A stretch of DNA of 64,000 nucleotides from Membranipora membranacea (GCA_914767715.1 OU612067.1:14017001-14081000); one strand, 5' to 3'; positions 26,901 to 40,800 are shown, numbered from the stretch's first letter. Notes: generated from the letters alone by a model not told the origin. Made by a program: numbers and translations.

Positions 26901-28227
26901 CGAATAATCCACAAGATATTCACAGAACTCAAACTTATTACACATCATACCAAGAACCTAGATTATATGTTGGTTTGAGGAACCTAACACAAAATAATTT
27001 TCGATAATTTGGAATGACACAAAATTCTTGTTCAAGCCCTTTAACTACAAAAACATGAAAACTTCGGCAAATAAAGTAGCCTACCTTGCCAGATGACTTG
27101 ACGCCTCTCCAGATAGCGAAGTATAAAATGATATAGGCTGTAAGTAAGCACATTGTGACCTGCCAGGTAGGGGGACCCATATCTCCTAGTCCTTCACTCT
27201 CATGTACCCTCAACATCTTCCTCCTGTTGGTATTACAGCATTAAATTCAACAAACGTATCAAAATATTTTAAAAGAAATTCACGTCAATTAGGAGTTGTC
27301 CTCTACAAAATCTTTCTCCAATTATCTAGAGACAAAATACAGTAGTGCGCATAACACTGCACAACACACAAATCTTCAGCTAGAAACCATGAGTCAAGCG
27401 CTGTTTTGAGGCAATCTCAAGAACAGCTTCCTCATGGCCGACACCAGCAGCATGAAGCCACCCCTGTGTGTTGATGAGCATCTCTATTAAATGGCTGAAG
27501 TAGCTATTGCATTCAAGTTTACGGGCAAACAAGTGGCATCATATAAGTAGTAGGACGAGGAAAAATGAAAGATCTGCTCGTAAAACCTGAGGGACTATTT
27601 ACTTAGGTGTAAACAATGAAATATGTTATCAAGCCAGTGTCATCAATGCAATGATCTGGGAGTCAAAACAGTTTGGCCTTCTCGTACTCTGTAAATTTCA
27701 GAATGAAGTTCCGCCGACGGAATGCAGTAAATGCGCACTATTTGTACCTACTCAAAAAACTCTGTAGTTGGCCCAACTGATGCATTGCCCGCAATACTGT
27801 CCAATGTTGGATTATAGCATCCATTTCTAATTGCTTCGATATTTTCACTTTCATATAGAGAGTAATTGGTGATTGCGTCCCCTGTCCAGCAGTCACCCGT
27901 GTTCCATTCATTATTACAGGATGTACAAGGTAGATTGAGAGTGAATGAAGAGAAGAAATAGTATAACGACCAAGCTATCACTGTATTATAGTAGAGAGAA
28001 ACGAGAAAAGAGACTGTAACTATCGTCCAGCCAACTCCTACAAAATAAGAAAATAAAGGTTGAAGTGAGGTCTGAAAGAGGTCAATGTTTAGACAGATGG
28101 TAGTTTAGTTAGATTATGGTCAATTGAATTATGGTCCATATTGCTAAAAATTTTCATTCAGACATAGATCAGATTTTGAGATGGCGATGAAAACAGTCTA
28201 ACACCTTTATACCAATCTAAATCCCTA

Positions 28228-28450
28228 AATATATAACGTTTTATATATATAAAGCTATATAATATAAATATATATAAATTTATATATATGTAAATATTTT
28301 TATATATATAAATAAATAAAACAGTTTTATATATATAAATATATAAAAAAGTTTGATATATAAATATATAAAGCTAAATAATATTTAATTTATTGCTGAC
28401 AATAAAAGTATATATTGCTGACAATAAAAGTATATATATAATATATAAGT
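28228..28450. repeat. AT-rich microsatellite with two LINE-type tail units
   Basis: This is a (TATATAAA)-like low-complexity run in intron 5 of copy B, absent from copies A and C, which read CCCTAAATATATGAGTCAACC straight through. It ends with two copies of TGACAATAAAAGTATATA, the same tail that ends the LINE fragment at 37.24 kb. It may be an extremely 5'-truncated LINE insertion followed by microsatellite growth. Confidence 0.65.
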
Positions 28451-29802
28451 CAACCTTTTATTGCCTTGCTGCTAGAAAATTGTTCGTAGATCAAACTCGA
28501 AGGACAACAGGAATTATCTCCCTTGGCTACAAAATGCTCCTTCAAACAAAAGCTGATTTTCATGATAGCTGAGAGTGAATGTTATTAACTTTCACTTTGT
28601 GTATAAGATCTCATCTTCTTCACTGTGGACACATCTGAATATGAGACAACCAAAAACCGAGTCTACGCCATCAGGCATTAATATTTTGCAAAACAGACAT
28701 TAATAGTTTAACATCTGCTCTCTAGCCACAAGTTATTTCTGGAACCCTTCCGTTGTGGATGCTTCATGAGTGGGGCATTCATAGTGTGCAATGGGTGATC
28801 AAATAAATGACCAAAGAGAATAGACATACTATATTATAGATATAGTACGATATTGATATTATATTATTGTTGTTTGTTCTGAATTGGTCAGAGCTGAAAA
28901 ATATAGTCCTACTTCTGCTAAATTTTCATAGAACTAATACACGGCCGCAAAGCATGTACATGCTGTCGCGCGCGACAAAGCAACCAGAGAATTCAGAACA
29001 TCTGCATACAATCAATCAAAAGTATATGCAAAGTAATTCTGGAATTATTCTCACCTTCACGTAAGTAAGCATTGTCTCCCCTGCCTAGGAAAATACTTCT
29101 TCAAATAAAACTGATATTCACCATAGCTAAAATTTAATATTCTTAGCTTTCAGATTTAGACCTAGGTTTCTTTTTCCAAATTTGTTGACATAGTTAAATA
29201 TGATATGACTATAAATGAGGCAAGGAACACTAATAATCCGCCAAATAAAATAAATTATAGCTCTCAAGCTCTTGTAAGCTTTACCCTCCTATATGGGGTA
29301 AAGATCTATATATATATATTCTGTTTTTGAAACCCTGCTACTGTGGCTGCTCCATGAGTGGGGCTCTCATAGTACATTGTGGGTAGTTAACAATATAATG
29401 AATGCCTTTGCTCTAATAAGGATGAGCTTGGATTTGGATAACCATTGCCATCAATCATTTGTCAAGAAAATTCAGTCCATGCCTATATTTATTATCAGTG
29501 TACGCAAAGTAATTACTGGGATATTCCATTCTTCACCTAAGTATTCATTGATTTAGTTGGGCACAGTTCACTGTACATGTGGGATTTCCTGAAGCATTTC
29601 CTAATCTTTTACTCATTTATTTCTTGCATGACTACAAAAAAGTCCCTGTCATGTTACACAAATGGCAAAGGAAAGCGGACCTTACAAAAGAGAATGATAA
29701 ATCAATTTGCAAAAACCCATGCAAATAGCGAATAGTAATCCCACGGCCCAGAGCTTTTCCTTGCACAGAGCAGATTACTCAATGACCCATAAACTTGGTG
29801 AC

Positions 29803-29964
29803 CTTAAAACCATCTGCGTCCTGGCAGTGGCACTGCCAGGACGCAGATGGTTTTAAGATCTAAACTATTTAAAATGATCTGATCAAAAATCAAGAGGTTA
29901 ATGCATGCACTGCCGCAGTACATGCATTAACCTCTTGATTTTTGATCAGATCATTGTAAATAGT
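29803..29964. repeat. Double palindromic rearrangement at the hAT target site in unit B
   Basis: The left flank (29803-29829) is followed by one base and its perfect inverse (29831-29857). A few bases later comes the inverse of the right flank (29863-29907), then the normal right flank (29920-29964). The uninterrupted order is seen in unit C near 42653. The break lies at GGCAGTGC, exactly where unit A carries the 746-bp hAT-like element. Confidence 0.85.
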
Positions 29965-30549
29965 TTTTCTGTGGCTTCACCAGTGATTTATCACAACTAA
30001 AACTACCTAAACTTGATCCTAGAAACATTCAGTAACATCATAACTACAGATTTCTTTGAATCCACGAGCCCTAAATCACTCATAACAGGGTGTTTTCATG
30101 TCATTTTAATTAATTTTCTCACATTATTTCCTGTGAATAGCACTTGAGCACTCGGCCATCAATAAGACAGTGCTCAGAGGCTTCATAAGATTGGTAATGA
30201 AGGGCCAGTCGATAAAACATTGCAATAAAACTGGGGCAATCTGAGATCATAGTGGATCAAAGTGATTTATTGCCACCACCTCACCACTGATCCTTGCGCA
30301 ATGCAATTTAAAAAAACAAACATTTATTATTTATATTTGCGCTATAAACTCACAATATTCAATATACTAGGGTAATATATCCACTTTTCTAAAAGGAATG
30401 GCCCCTTTAATACGACACAAAAGTGCAGAGTGAAACGTATCCAAATTAACAAGATCCATCTCTTAGCTATTTCTGCATTAAGCAATAAGTTTATATCAGA
30501 AAATGCGATTGATATCTTTTGTACATAATAATAATGTTAATGAGTTCTT

Positions 30550-30770
30550 TTATATACCTCTTAATGGAAGCCACAATGGGAACTTCTCAGCGGTGAACAA
30601 CATTACCGCCTGGTCACTGGGTCCGAGCACTCCATAGCCAACCCTGACTAATGAGAACCTACATCGCATGAAGCGCTGGTACTCATTGGAACACCCTACC
30701 GAACTCGGCTTCTCAGGTAACACCAGTGGACATGCACGGGAATCAAACCCCACTAGGCTAACCTGATAAA
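30550..30770 (-). repeat. Possible SINE-like block in the 3' flank of SLC6 copy C
   Basis: Duplicate of 15180-15400 with a handful of substitutions. It shows the same fused A-box/B-box-like words and the same unrecognised open frame. Confidence 0.3.
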
Positions 30771-31115
30771 ATGGTAGCCGAATAGCAATAAAAGATTCAT
30801 TTTACTTTGTGTCTTTCTGAAATAAGATCACCTAAAATGATATCAGCTCTTCTAATCACATCACATTTGCATTCAGTAGCTCGGCAGCTTTCCAACAGTA
30901 ATAGTTGTTATTCGAATCTTACATTGGCAATTACTCAACCCTAGTAGCCGTCAAGCTAGACTATGCTTTATTGGATTGGCCTTGTTGGTCTTGTCCTGCC
31001 TCAGATTAGCCACAGCAGGTTTTTTTGAGATCTCGAAGTAGTTAGCCGATACCAAATGAGGAGCTAACCTAATGAAGAGATGCAACCAGGTTGACAGCAA
31101 AGCTCCCGTTAATAC

Positions 31116-31234
31116 CACAGCCAGCCCTTAAAAGCGTTCGGGATGGCGATCGTGGCCATAGGCGGTTGTTAACGCCATAGGCGGTTGTTAACGACCGCGA
31201 TCGCCATCCCGAACGCTTTTAAGGGCTGGCTGTG
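31116..31234. mobile_element. 119-bp hairpin MITE (hAT-like) in the 3' flank of copy C
   Basis: The two arms are perfect inverted repeats of about 37 bp, beginning CACAGCCAGCCC and ending GGGCTGGCTGTG. They surround a GC-richer centre with two direct copies of GCCATAGGCGGTTGTTAAC. The 8-bp flanks GTTAATAC (31108-31115 and 31235-31242) are duplicated. The equivalent site in the 3' flank of copy B (about 15736-15746) has one GTTAATAC and no element. There is no coding capacity. Confidence 0.88.
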
Positions 31235-31886
31235 GTTAATACATGTTATGGATTTGTTGATAATAAAAAAGTGTCACAAACTATTAAGACTGACTGACTG
31301 TTTGGGTATGAATATATGCGTCGACATATAATTCTTCAATAAAATGTAGAAATCAATAACGGGTTTTAGTGAAGGCAACAATATGATAATACAAAATAAT
31401 CACCTATAATTGCACTGTACAACAAAATAGAAAACTGAAAATTACCTCAAGGTAAATATACAATGTCAGAGCTACTCTCGCAATAAACAATTTGCACATT
31501 TGAACAAATTAAAACAAATTAAACAAGTTAACACATAAAGTAATCCTCACAACCCGAATCAACTTTTCTATCCTGCCACATAAATTTTTGTATAACGCAA
31601 GATAGAAAAATGCACAAAGAAATAACACACCGCCCAGCCGAGTCATGATACAAAAACCGACGGGGGTGGGCGGGGTTGGTATAGCGCATTTGAAAGTCTT
31701 ATAACATGGCATATAAACATCATCAAGGCGCAACAATATTTAAGTTCACCAACGGGCCCAATTCACATTACTATTAAAAAATATTTTTAATAATAGAATC
31801 TCATAACCATTACCAAAGTTCAGCCACGCAGATAGTTATCAAAACATGTACATAATTTACATTTTTAGGATCTTTGTGTGGAGGTA

Positions 31887-34800
31887 TCAGGGATTTACAG
31901 GCTGTATCATGGTCTCAGCCGTCTCATCTGGAAGGAGACCGCTCTGTAGTGTAGGGTCTGAGGATCCTGAGCCAAGACTTAACCAGTGCTGCAGCTGTAA
32001 CATAAATATGAAATAAAAAAATGATACGATTCAAGCCACATTGTGTCTAGTGTCTTTGTGACATTATTCTTTTCTTTTTATTTTTGTTTGGGTATTCTGT
32101 TAAAAATTCTCTACGAATGAGTATTATCCAAAAATAAAGTTCATATATGTATATACATAAGTAGTTTTGGTAGCTGTGGGCATATATTACCATCCAACTA
32201 AGCTAGCTCCTTCTCCTACATAGCCATGTTACAAAATAATTGTCAGCAACACAACATCAGCATCGCACTGTCTTAAGTCCCATTGTTAAACTTGGTTAAT
32301 ATTGAAAATTAAACACAAAAAGGGGCGATTACTTTTCTCCGGCTATGTGAAATCAATTCGTTGTTTGCTGATCAGATGGGACAAACATGACCCAAGACTT
32401 CTGCAATGTTATTCGACTAAAATCAGGACAAATTCAAGATAGAAGTCAATACAGCTAAGGTCAAGTCTCTGCTTTACACAGTGGAACATGTGACTTGAGT
32501 TAAGAGTTTTGCAGACTTCTGTTTGACACAGTGGAACATGTGACTTGAGTTAAGAGTTTTTCAGACTTCTGTTTGACACAGTGGAACATGTGCCTTGAGT
32601 TAAGAGTTTTTCAGACTTCTGTTTGACACAGTGGAACATGTGACTTGAGTTAAGAGTTTTTCAGACTTCTGTTTGACACAGTGGAACATGTGCCTTGAGT
32701 TAAGAGTTTTTCAGACTTCTGTTTGACACAGTGGAACATGTGACTTGAGTTAAGGGGTTTTCAGACTTCTGTTTGACACAGTGGAACATGTGACTTGAGT
32801 CAAGAATTTTAAGACTTGACTTTGAAATGGTTTAAGACTACCCAAAGACGAATGCATGTTATATTCAGGCAGTTACTTTCGATCAGATCAGATTCGCTTG
32901 GTAAAAATATTCAATGCTCCATTTGGCATGAATAATTGATGGTGCCTCCCATAAGAGAAGGTAACTCCCATTCTCTGCATTATGATGTCACAGTGTCCCG
33001 GAAGAGCAATGCAATAAACAAGCAAGAGTTTACTTTATAATGATTCAATAATATTACCTTGAAGCGTCGGACTTCATCGCCGTTGAGTATAGACTTATGT
33101 TCTTTTTCCGGTGATATAACCAACGCTAGACGCTGTTTCCATGTTTTACCCGTAGTATATTTATAGATCACAGTATAAATAGCATAACATGGCACCCAGA
33201 GGAATGCAATTATAACAAACATCCACCCGAGTATATTACCCCACAACGGGTAGACAACTTCTCGATTGGATAGCTCGGCTTTTAGCGGCACATACGTAAC
33301 ACCGCTGGCTATGACTATACCCTACAAAAAATAAAATTTTAAATAAATATAAATAAATCATATCAAATGATGTATAATAATATAATTATTATAGTAAGCC
33401 GCGTAACAAAGAGTGAAAGAAGGAAAGTAAAGTTATTGAATTTAGATAATCTGTTTCAAGGTGAAGCATTGATAATGTTCTGACTTGCGATGAGACCTGT
33501 CTTTGATGTAATTTGAGAACTTAACCTGACCTCCCAGAAAATTAAGACCCAAATATCATTGTGGAGATAACTTTATCACGAAAAAGAATGGCTTAGGAAT
33601 CCTCGCATGGTTATAAATATACTTTAATTGGCAATAGATATCATCTCATTGGAAATGTGTTGCACTCAATGACTTTTTTCGAATGTTTATCTTTTTATCC
33701 GTGACTGATTTTCCGTTAGGTTTTTATTTTTCGGATCAAAACTGTTTGATTGTTCAAAAGTGTATACTAGGCTCATACCACAATATTGCAATTTAAATGA
33801 AACCTGATCTATGCTATGTTTTAATGGTTATTTCATCCTCTTGCGTTCTTTATCAAAAAGGGAAGAAGAAAAGCTCAGTTGTCTCAGGAGTCCCTGTGAT
33901 TAAAGGCCCACCCATGATGTATAGACAGTTTTCTGAGCTCCGATTTAGGCCTCAATTTGGAGTTGTCCTCTCTCCAGTTTGGTACTTTTAACCCACGCCG
34001 CATCAGAAAAACGTGCTGAAAAGAGGGTTATCTTGAAGACCGCATATAACAGGATAAAAATTATTTTCGATTCAGAATCTGCAACATTGAAAACTCACAA
34101 GGGCATGGTTTGGGAAATAATTTTAGTATTTGGATTGTCAATTATAGCATTTCCTGCCTGTTTTGGGGACAATTTGGCAGAATTTTTCATGAGTTTTGTC
34201 ACTAAAACTGTGATTTATCAACATTCAAGCCTCCAATGATTTGGGTTTTCAATGGTGCAGACTCTGAATCAAAGATCATTTTTAACCTAACATAAGCGGT
34301 TTTCAAGATAACCCTCTTTCAGCAGGATTTTCCTATGCGGAGTGAGATAAAAGTACCAAACTGGAGAGAGGACAACTCCGAATTGAGGCATAGGAGCTCA
34401 GAAAACTGTTTATTTAACGCATACTTAGCCAAATTACTTTGTAATGTAAACTCCCACCTTAGCCAGTGAAAATTGATTTAAAAAAGATGTTGATTAGAGC
34501 TAGCTCTCAATAAGTCAACCCAAAACTAGCAGCTTTTTAGGGGTGACTTATTTGGGGAAAGCCAAAGCTTATATGTGGTTAATTATGGGTTATGTTTGTT
34601 TCACACACAGGCATCCCTATTGCCTCAATCTCCTACGCCAACACCATTGAGGGCTGACTACGATTTCACAAACTAGCTAACTAAATTCAAGGTAATATTT
34701 TCCACTCTTAAATAGCTATACAGTTACGTTCTAGCTCCTTACCATGAGGAAAAGGGGACTGACAAACTTCCAGCATATTCTCCAGTACATACCAGGTGTG

Positions 34801-37800
34801 AATCCGAGCATCATTTTTGCGTCAGACAAGAATTGGTCTAAACCTGCAACAAAGTAAGGATTCAAAAGATGATAGTGATTTATAACTACTGCTTTCGTAA
34901 TAGTGTAAATAGTGGTAGATTATTCAATAAATAAGCACAAAAATTACTAGCAGCATTTTAGGTTTTTTATTTCACCACAATATTAGAACAGTAGCCAGTT
35001 CAGGTCGATCTACATTGGACTTGGTCAACGCCATTCGGGAGGTTCTGATGAAGCCCTAAAGGAATCACCATTATTGCAAATTATTCAGGAATCGCAATAC
35101 AATAAAAAACAATACAATACAACTTCAGCCTGACGCCCAGGCATATCTCATCACACATAATATGCGTTGGCATAAAATTTGTCTGCATTTTATTTTACCA
35201 AGAACTGTAATTTTTCATTTTATGCTGTAACTAATTTTCCTTTTTTTCTCAGGGAATTCAACGAAGATGGATTATGAGACGAAGTACCTTTGATTGTAAA
35301 ACAAAATTTGATTTTGCATGTGGACATAACTTACAATCAGTTTGCAAACAGTGAGGAATCTAGCTGCAGTAATTGCATCCTCACCCTAAAGGCAACTTAT
35401 ATCTCGCAGCCCATGCTTCAGTGTGTCATGTGATAAGGCTGCCTGATATTAAGATCAATCATTTCTTTAAAAAGCAAGTCAGCAAATGCACAAGCTGACA
35501 CTGTAACTTACCGTAAAACCACCCTATGGCAATAGCTTCGAAAAATACGACCAGAATAAGAGAGGTCCCAGCAGCAAATGTATCCAGTAGCGTTACCAGA
35601 AAGAATCCGCCCTACAAAAAACAATCAATTCTCATCATTATAATAAAATAAGTATAGAATATTATAAAATAAATTATACATTATGTTGAAAAGCGATGCT
35701 TATGGGGGAGACACCACTGGTTACTGATTGAGACTAAACCTACAATTTGTTACTAACTAACATTCTACTTAATTCCGTTATATTATAAACATGCTTAAAT
35801 TGGTGCTAGCTAACATTTAGTCACCCTTAAGTTAGCTAAACTTAACTCTAGCTAATATTTACTCTTTTAGTGCATTTACTTACTCTGGTTGTACTGGCCA
35901 AGGAGCAAAAGAAAGACATGCCGACCACGACTGCTACAAAAATCTCTCGGTGCCACCTGAATCTTTTAAAGAAGCCGCTGTACTCATCAATAATTCCGGT
36001 ACAGACGGACTCCAAACCTCCCATCTAAAAATATATACAAATAAAAAAATACTAATACAAAAAAAAAATTAATACAAGAAATTTTTTTTAAACTAAACAT
36101 AAAAAATATTGTAGCAAACTGCAGATGCTTACAACAGCAAAGCATATTCTAATTTTCTAAACGTAGAAACTCGCAACTTTATTGAGGGGATGCTTAACAC
36201 AAAATAATTATTAATTGAACATAATAACTCTGTCAAACCATCTATCAAAGCTTCAAAGCTATCAAATATGACTAATAACACAAACTCGATGCCAGATTCT
36301 AGAACTCAAACCATTTCGAACTGCTATTTTAACTCAGATTTTCCAGCCAGGTTATTGAGTGCATGTATTTTCGGTTTCGAAATGCTAACATTTCCATCAT
36401 TACTTGTCTCAATTAATCATATATCAAACATTCCCAGAACTTTTTCATGTCACTCTGCTGTCAGACATGCTAGGAATTGATGTTGTTTTTTGACATGTCA
36501 TCCTATTGAACCACTAACCTCAAGGATGAAAATATTCAAGGAATTAAATTAAAAGGTAAGGCCAAGAACTGCCAAAATCACAGACTAAATATTGCAATTC
36601 CAAAGCTGGCAAAATGGATCAAAGTTGATCTAGGTAGCAGGTATATGAACATAGCAGTGACAGATCACTTACAGCGCTGTCCATTCCGAGCATGATAAGC
36701 ATGAAGAAGAAGAGCAGAGACCAGGCTGTAGATCCTGGGAGTGTAGCTATGGCCTGTGGATATACCTCGAACACAAGACTAGGTCCTGAAACAAATATCA
36801 AACGTACTGATTTTTTTATTTGCCAATCAAAAATTAATATTGGTAGGCTGATCAGATAAATAGCATTTCAAAAGCCAACATATCCAATATTTGGGCCTTT
36901 ACAGTGTATACGATGCACATTATAATGCCTTTATATCCATTATAATTCCTTTATTCCAGCTAGCTCTAAAACCTTTTTTAGAGACAGATACCTATTACAT
37001 TATCACACTGATCAATTAAGACAAAAAATCACTACAACTTTTAACTCTTTACCAATCCAGATACGCTCAGCAACCAAACTCACTCATTTTAAACAACAAC
37101 TATCAAAGCACTTTATATCCTATTAATTCTTGTTACTTGAGTATTTTTTCTTTTTCTCTCCGCTTAAGTTTTTTCTTTTTTGTTCTGTCACTGCATGAAA
37201 AACATTCCTAAAGATGATGTAGAATGACAATAAAAGTATATATTAAGTCGCTATTTAGGCCTGTTATTTTACATAGTATTTTCTTAACTAAGACAACACA
37301 ACTCCTAAACCTACTCTAATACATATTTGTCATGTTCCTGTTTACAGCATGTGTTTCTCTTGCAGACCAGTTCACCACCATCAGATGTCACAGACAGTGT
37401 AATCTCACAACAGTGATGCATTTCAAAGCAAACTATCTAGGCTTGACATAGACTATACATGTTACCCCGGAGACAGAAATTACTCTCCGAATAATATTTA
37501 TTATTCTGACCATGAATTTCGAACTCACAGAAACTGAGCAGATTTTGGGTTTGAAATTCTTTTACTATAATCCACCATTGAGAATTTCCCAAAACTTATG
37601 TGAAATGGAATAAATTTTTAGCAACGCTTCGTTTGGCAAATTGAAAACCCTTTGAAAATTTTCAATATGTAGTAGGTTACATTGTAACCACACGCACCAC
37701 ATACCTGCAGAGGCGACTGTTTCTATAGGTTTTTGCATAGTCACCGACATATATCCAAGATATACAAACACAGTGCACCCAGAGAAGAGGCTGGTGAAGC

Positions 37801-40800
37801 TATTAATTCCTGATGTGATGAGACAGTCCATGTAACAGTTATTGTCAAACTTGTTATAGGAAGCCATGGCAAGATGCACTCCGAATCCTGCACCCACTGA
37901 GTAAAACACCTGGAAGGCTGCATCAATCCACACCTATTGTCAAGTAAAGATCATACCGTCAGGGGCTATTTTCAGCCACAGAAAGTAGAGTGTACAATAC
38001 GGAGTTGCAGATGTACAAAAGTATTTCCGTACGAAAAAATTTCTTTACCAATAGGAAATGGTGTTGTAGCAAACAAATCAAGAGGTATATCACACTTGCC
38101 ATTATTATTGCAATTTCCAAGTGGCAATTCAAGCATTATAGTTTAAACTCTAGCTGGGTTTCGGGAAGTGGCATTTCATTATCATCAACCACATGGGATG
38201 TAGTGATGATAATTGAATGTAGATCAAAGTTGATCCATTTGCCTGTGTTCGGAGTTGCCCCCTCCAATGGTCACGTCACATCTTAATTGAATGCCACTTC
38301 CAGCGATCCCAGGCAGATTTTAAGCATTGAAACTATAATGCTTGTATTGTTTGCACTGAGGATTTACCGAGCTCACCTCTGGATCAGCCAGCCTGCTCAT
38401 AACTGGATTAGCGAAGTAGAAGAGACCTTTTGTCGCTCCCTCTAAGAATAATCCTCGGATGAACAAGATGAGTAATATAACATACGGCATCACAGCTGTC
38501 ACATACACCACCTGAAAGAACAACGGCAACTTATCAGTATACCCATAATGCACCAGTAGTAAAATTTCCAGAAAAGCTGACGAAATATATTCCCATAATG
38601 CACCAGTTATTGAATATCCAGAATAGTTCTGACAAAATATAATTCCATAATGTACTGGTGAGGGAATCTCCAGAAACACAACACAAAATCAGTAATACTT
38701 CAGGAGTGAAATGGTTGGTTGGGTGAGATTAAGCACTAAACAGAACAACTCGTCAATTTCGGTTCGGATGTCAACCTAACCACTAGTCTATTTCAGGTAA
38801 GATGATCAGACGTTGTCCGGGTTTGCTGTTATCAACCACCACAAAACACTGGTATGCGGCAGATAATGGAATGTAACTACCGCAACCATGTCCGAATTAG
38901 AGCAAATACTTGTCTGCGCATAGATTTAACGTATCTGGTGCAGATGTTGGTGCACCACATGCATTCTCTGCATCATTTTCTAAGTATCTCAGAAACCTGC
39001 TGATACACAAGGTGATATGAGCTAAGTTGAACTCAAAATAATACCACTTGCATATCAGTGTGATTTGTAGTACATGAGCTTAAAAGTTCTCCCATACATG
39101 ATATGATACTATATTTCTATGCATATTACGATCCCATTCTAATACTACGACTCCAGGAACTGTCTTATATGCTGTGCTTTACAATTTATGCATGCAGAAT
39201 ATGAGAAGAGGAATTTCAAATGATGTCAACATCCCTCTTTTTGATGGCATGAGGTATTTTTCATTGTAACCCACGACTTTTCATTATAATATATCTGATT
39301 ATAGTTTATTTGTTTTATCATGTCATGTCATATCAAAGTCCCAGACAATCGATTATCAGTTAGAACTCAAGAATGTTACAGGCGTCAATGAAATAATGGT
39401 CTCAATGAAGTAATGATCTTGATATTTGTATAATATCATTATAAGTGCTTATCTGGTACCCAGCAAAATGACAGAGAAAAGGTACCATAGTTTTTGACGC
39501 AGCAAGGTGATAATGTTTGACAGTTACATGCAAAAAGTGGCAATTATTCTTGACAGATTATTCATACAAATCATCATTCCTGCAGACCCAGAACAATGTT
39601 CATTGTCACAATATATCAAATTAATGAGGAGACTATAATTAATCGACCAAGTTCCTCAGAATTCCAAACATTCAATTTTCCATGTTGTGTTTAAAAGAAT
39701 GGAGTAACTGTCCAACTAAAAGAGCTACATAAGGATCAAAACTTTTTCCTATTTCTGCAGGACCAGTAAAGCCAGTACCACAATCAATGACTCAAAATTA
39801 ATCCATATTTCACAAAACTGGTAATTTCTCTCCTCAAGACAAACTAACAAGCATTAAAACTGGCACAAAATGGATTGAGCTATCCAGCAACAGTATCTGG
39901 AAAGTTCGGGGATGGGGGGCAATATAGGCATTTCGAATAATCCACAGGGTATTCACGGAACTCAAACTAATTACACATCATAGCAAAGAACCTAGATTTT
40001 ATGTTGGTTTGAGGAACCTAACACAAAATATTGTTCGATAATTTGGAATGACACAAAATTCTTGTTCAAGCCCTTTTACTACAAAAACATGACAACTTTG
40101 GCAAATAAAGTAGCCTACCTTGCCGGATGACTTGACGCCTCTCCAGATAGCAAAGTAGATAATGATATAGGCTGTTAGTAAGCACATTGTGACCTGCCAG
40201 GTAGGGGGACCCATATCTCCTAGTCCTTCACTCTCATGTACGCGCAACATCTTCCTCCTGTTGGTATTACAGCATTAAATTCAACAAACGTATCAAAAGA
40301 TTTAAAAAGCAATTCACGTCAATTAGGAGTTGTCCTCTACAAAATCCTTCTCCAATTATCTAGATACAACATACAGTAGTGCGCACAACACTGCACAACA
40401 CACAAAATTTTCAGCTAGAAACCATGAGTCATGCGCTGTTTTGAGGCCATCTCAAGAACAGCTTCCTCATGGCCGACACCTGTGTGTTGATGAGCATCTC
40501 TATTAAATGGCTGAAGTAGCTATTGCATTCAAGTTTACGGGCAAACAAGTGGCATCATATAAGTAGTAGGACGAGGAAAAATGAAAGATCTGCTCGTAAA
40601 ACCTGAGGGACTATTTACTTAGGTGTAAACAATGAAATATGTTATCAAGCCAGTGTCATCAATGCAATGATCTGGGAGTCAAAACAGTTTGGCCTTCTCG
40701 TACTCTGTAAATTTCAGAATGAAGTTCCGCCGACGGAATGCAGTTAATGCGCACTATTTGTACTTACTCAAAAAACTCTGTAGTTGGCCCTACTGATGCA

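Larger units (their letters stand above)
16388..28037 (-). pseudogene. SLC6 transporter copy B, 5'-truncated (no TM1-TM2), splice-damaged
   Basis: This is a near-identical duplicate of exons 5-14 of the complete gene: 27752-28037, 27085-27223, 25346-25480, 24674-24902, 23945-24057, 22690-22830, 22318-22417, 21542-21642, 17358-17621, 16388-16495. Every exon keeps the length of its counterpart and reads open. However, no exon for the N-terminus, TM1 or TM2 exists between 28.04 kb and the end of copy C at 31.89 kb, so the amine- and ion-binding half of TM1 is missing. The acceptor of the TM11 exon is mutated: the intron-terminal AG reads AA at 21643. Using the next AG, one base on, would shift frame straight into TAG. 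Outer-loop cysteines also differ (LPWTSC to LPCTSC, NTCDC to NTGDC). Most likely a partial tandem-duplication pseudogene. Splicing of copy C exons 1-4 onto this cassette cannot be excluded. Confidence 0.85.
14843..30212. repeat. Tandem duplication unit B
   Basis: This 15.4-kb unit contains SLC6 copy B and its 3' flank (14843-16387). It joins unit C at 30212, immediately after AGGGCCAGTCGA, and joins unit A at 14842 after the same words. The identical junction shows that a single original breakpoint was copied, so the third unit arose from the second by unequal exchange or a second round of duplication. Confidence 0.85.

Noticed and set aside
28038-31886. Searched for TM1-TM2 exons of copy B
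   Set aside because: No WG-x-K...[11 protein letters not shown]-like or GAFLIPY-like frame exists. The interval is explained by intron 4 remnant plus the duplicated 3' flank of copy C.
33797-34239. Open frames matching 20571-21025
   Set aside because: They fall inside the foldback family 2 element. Similarity between the copies comes from the tandem duplication, not from coding constraint.
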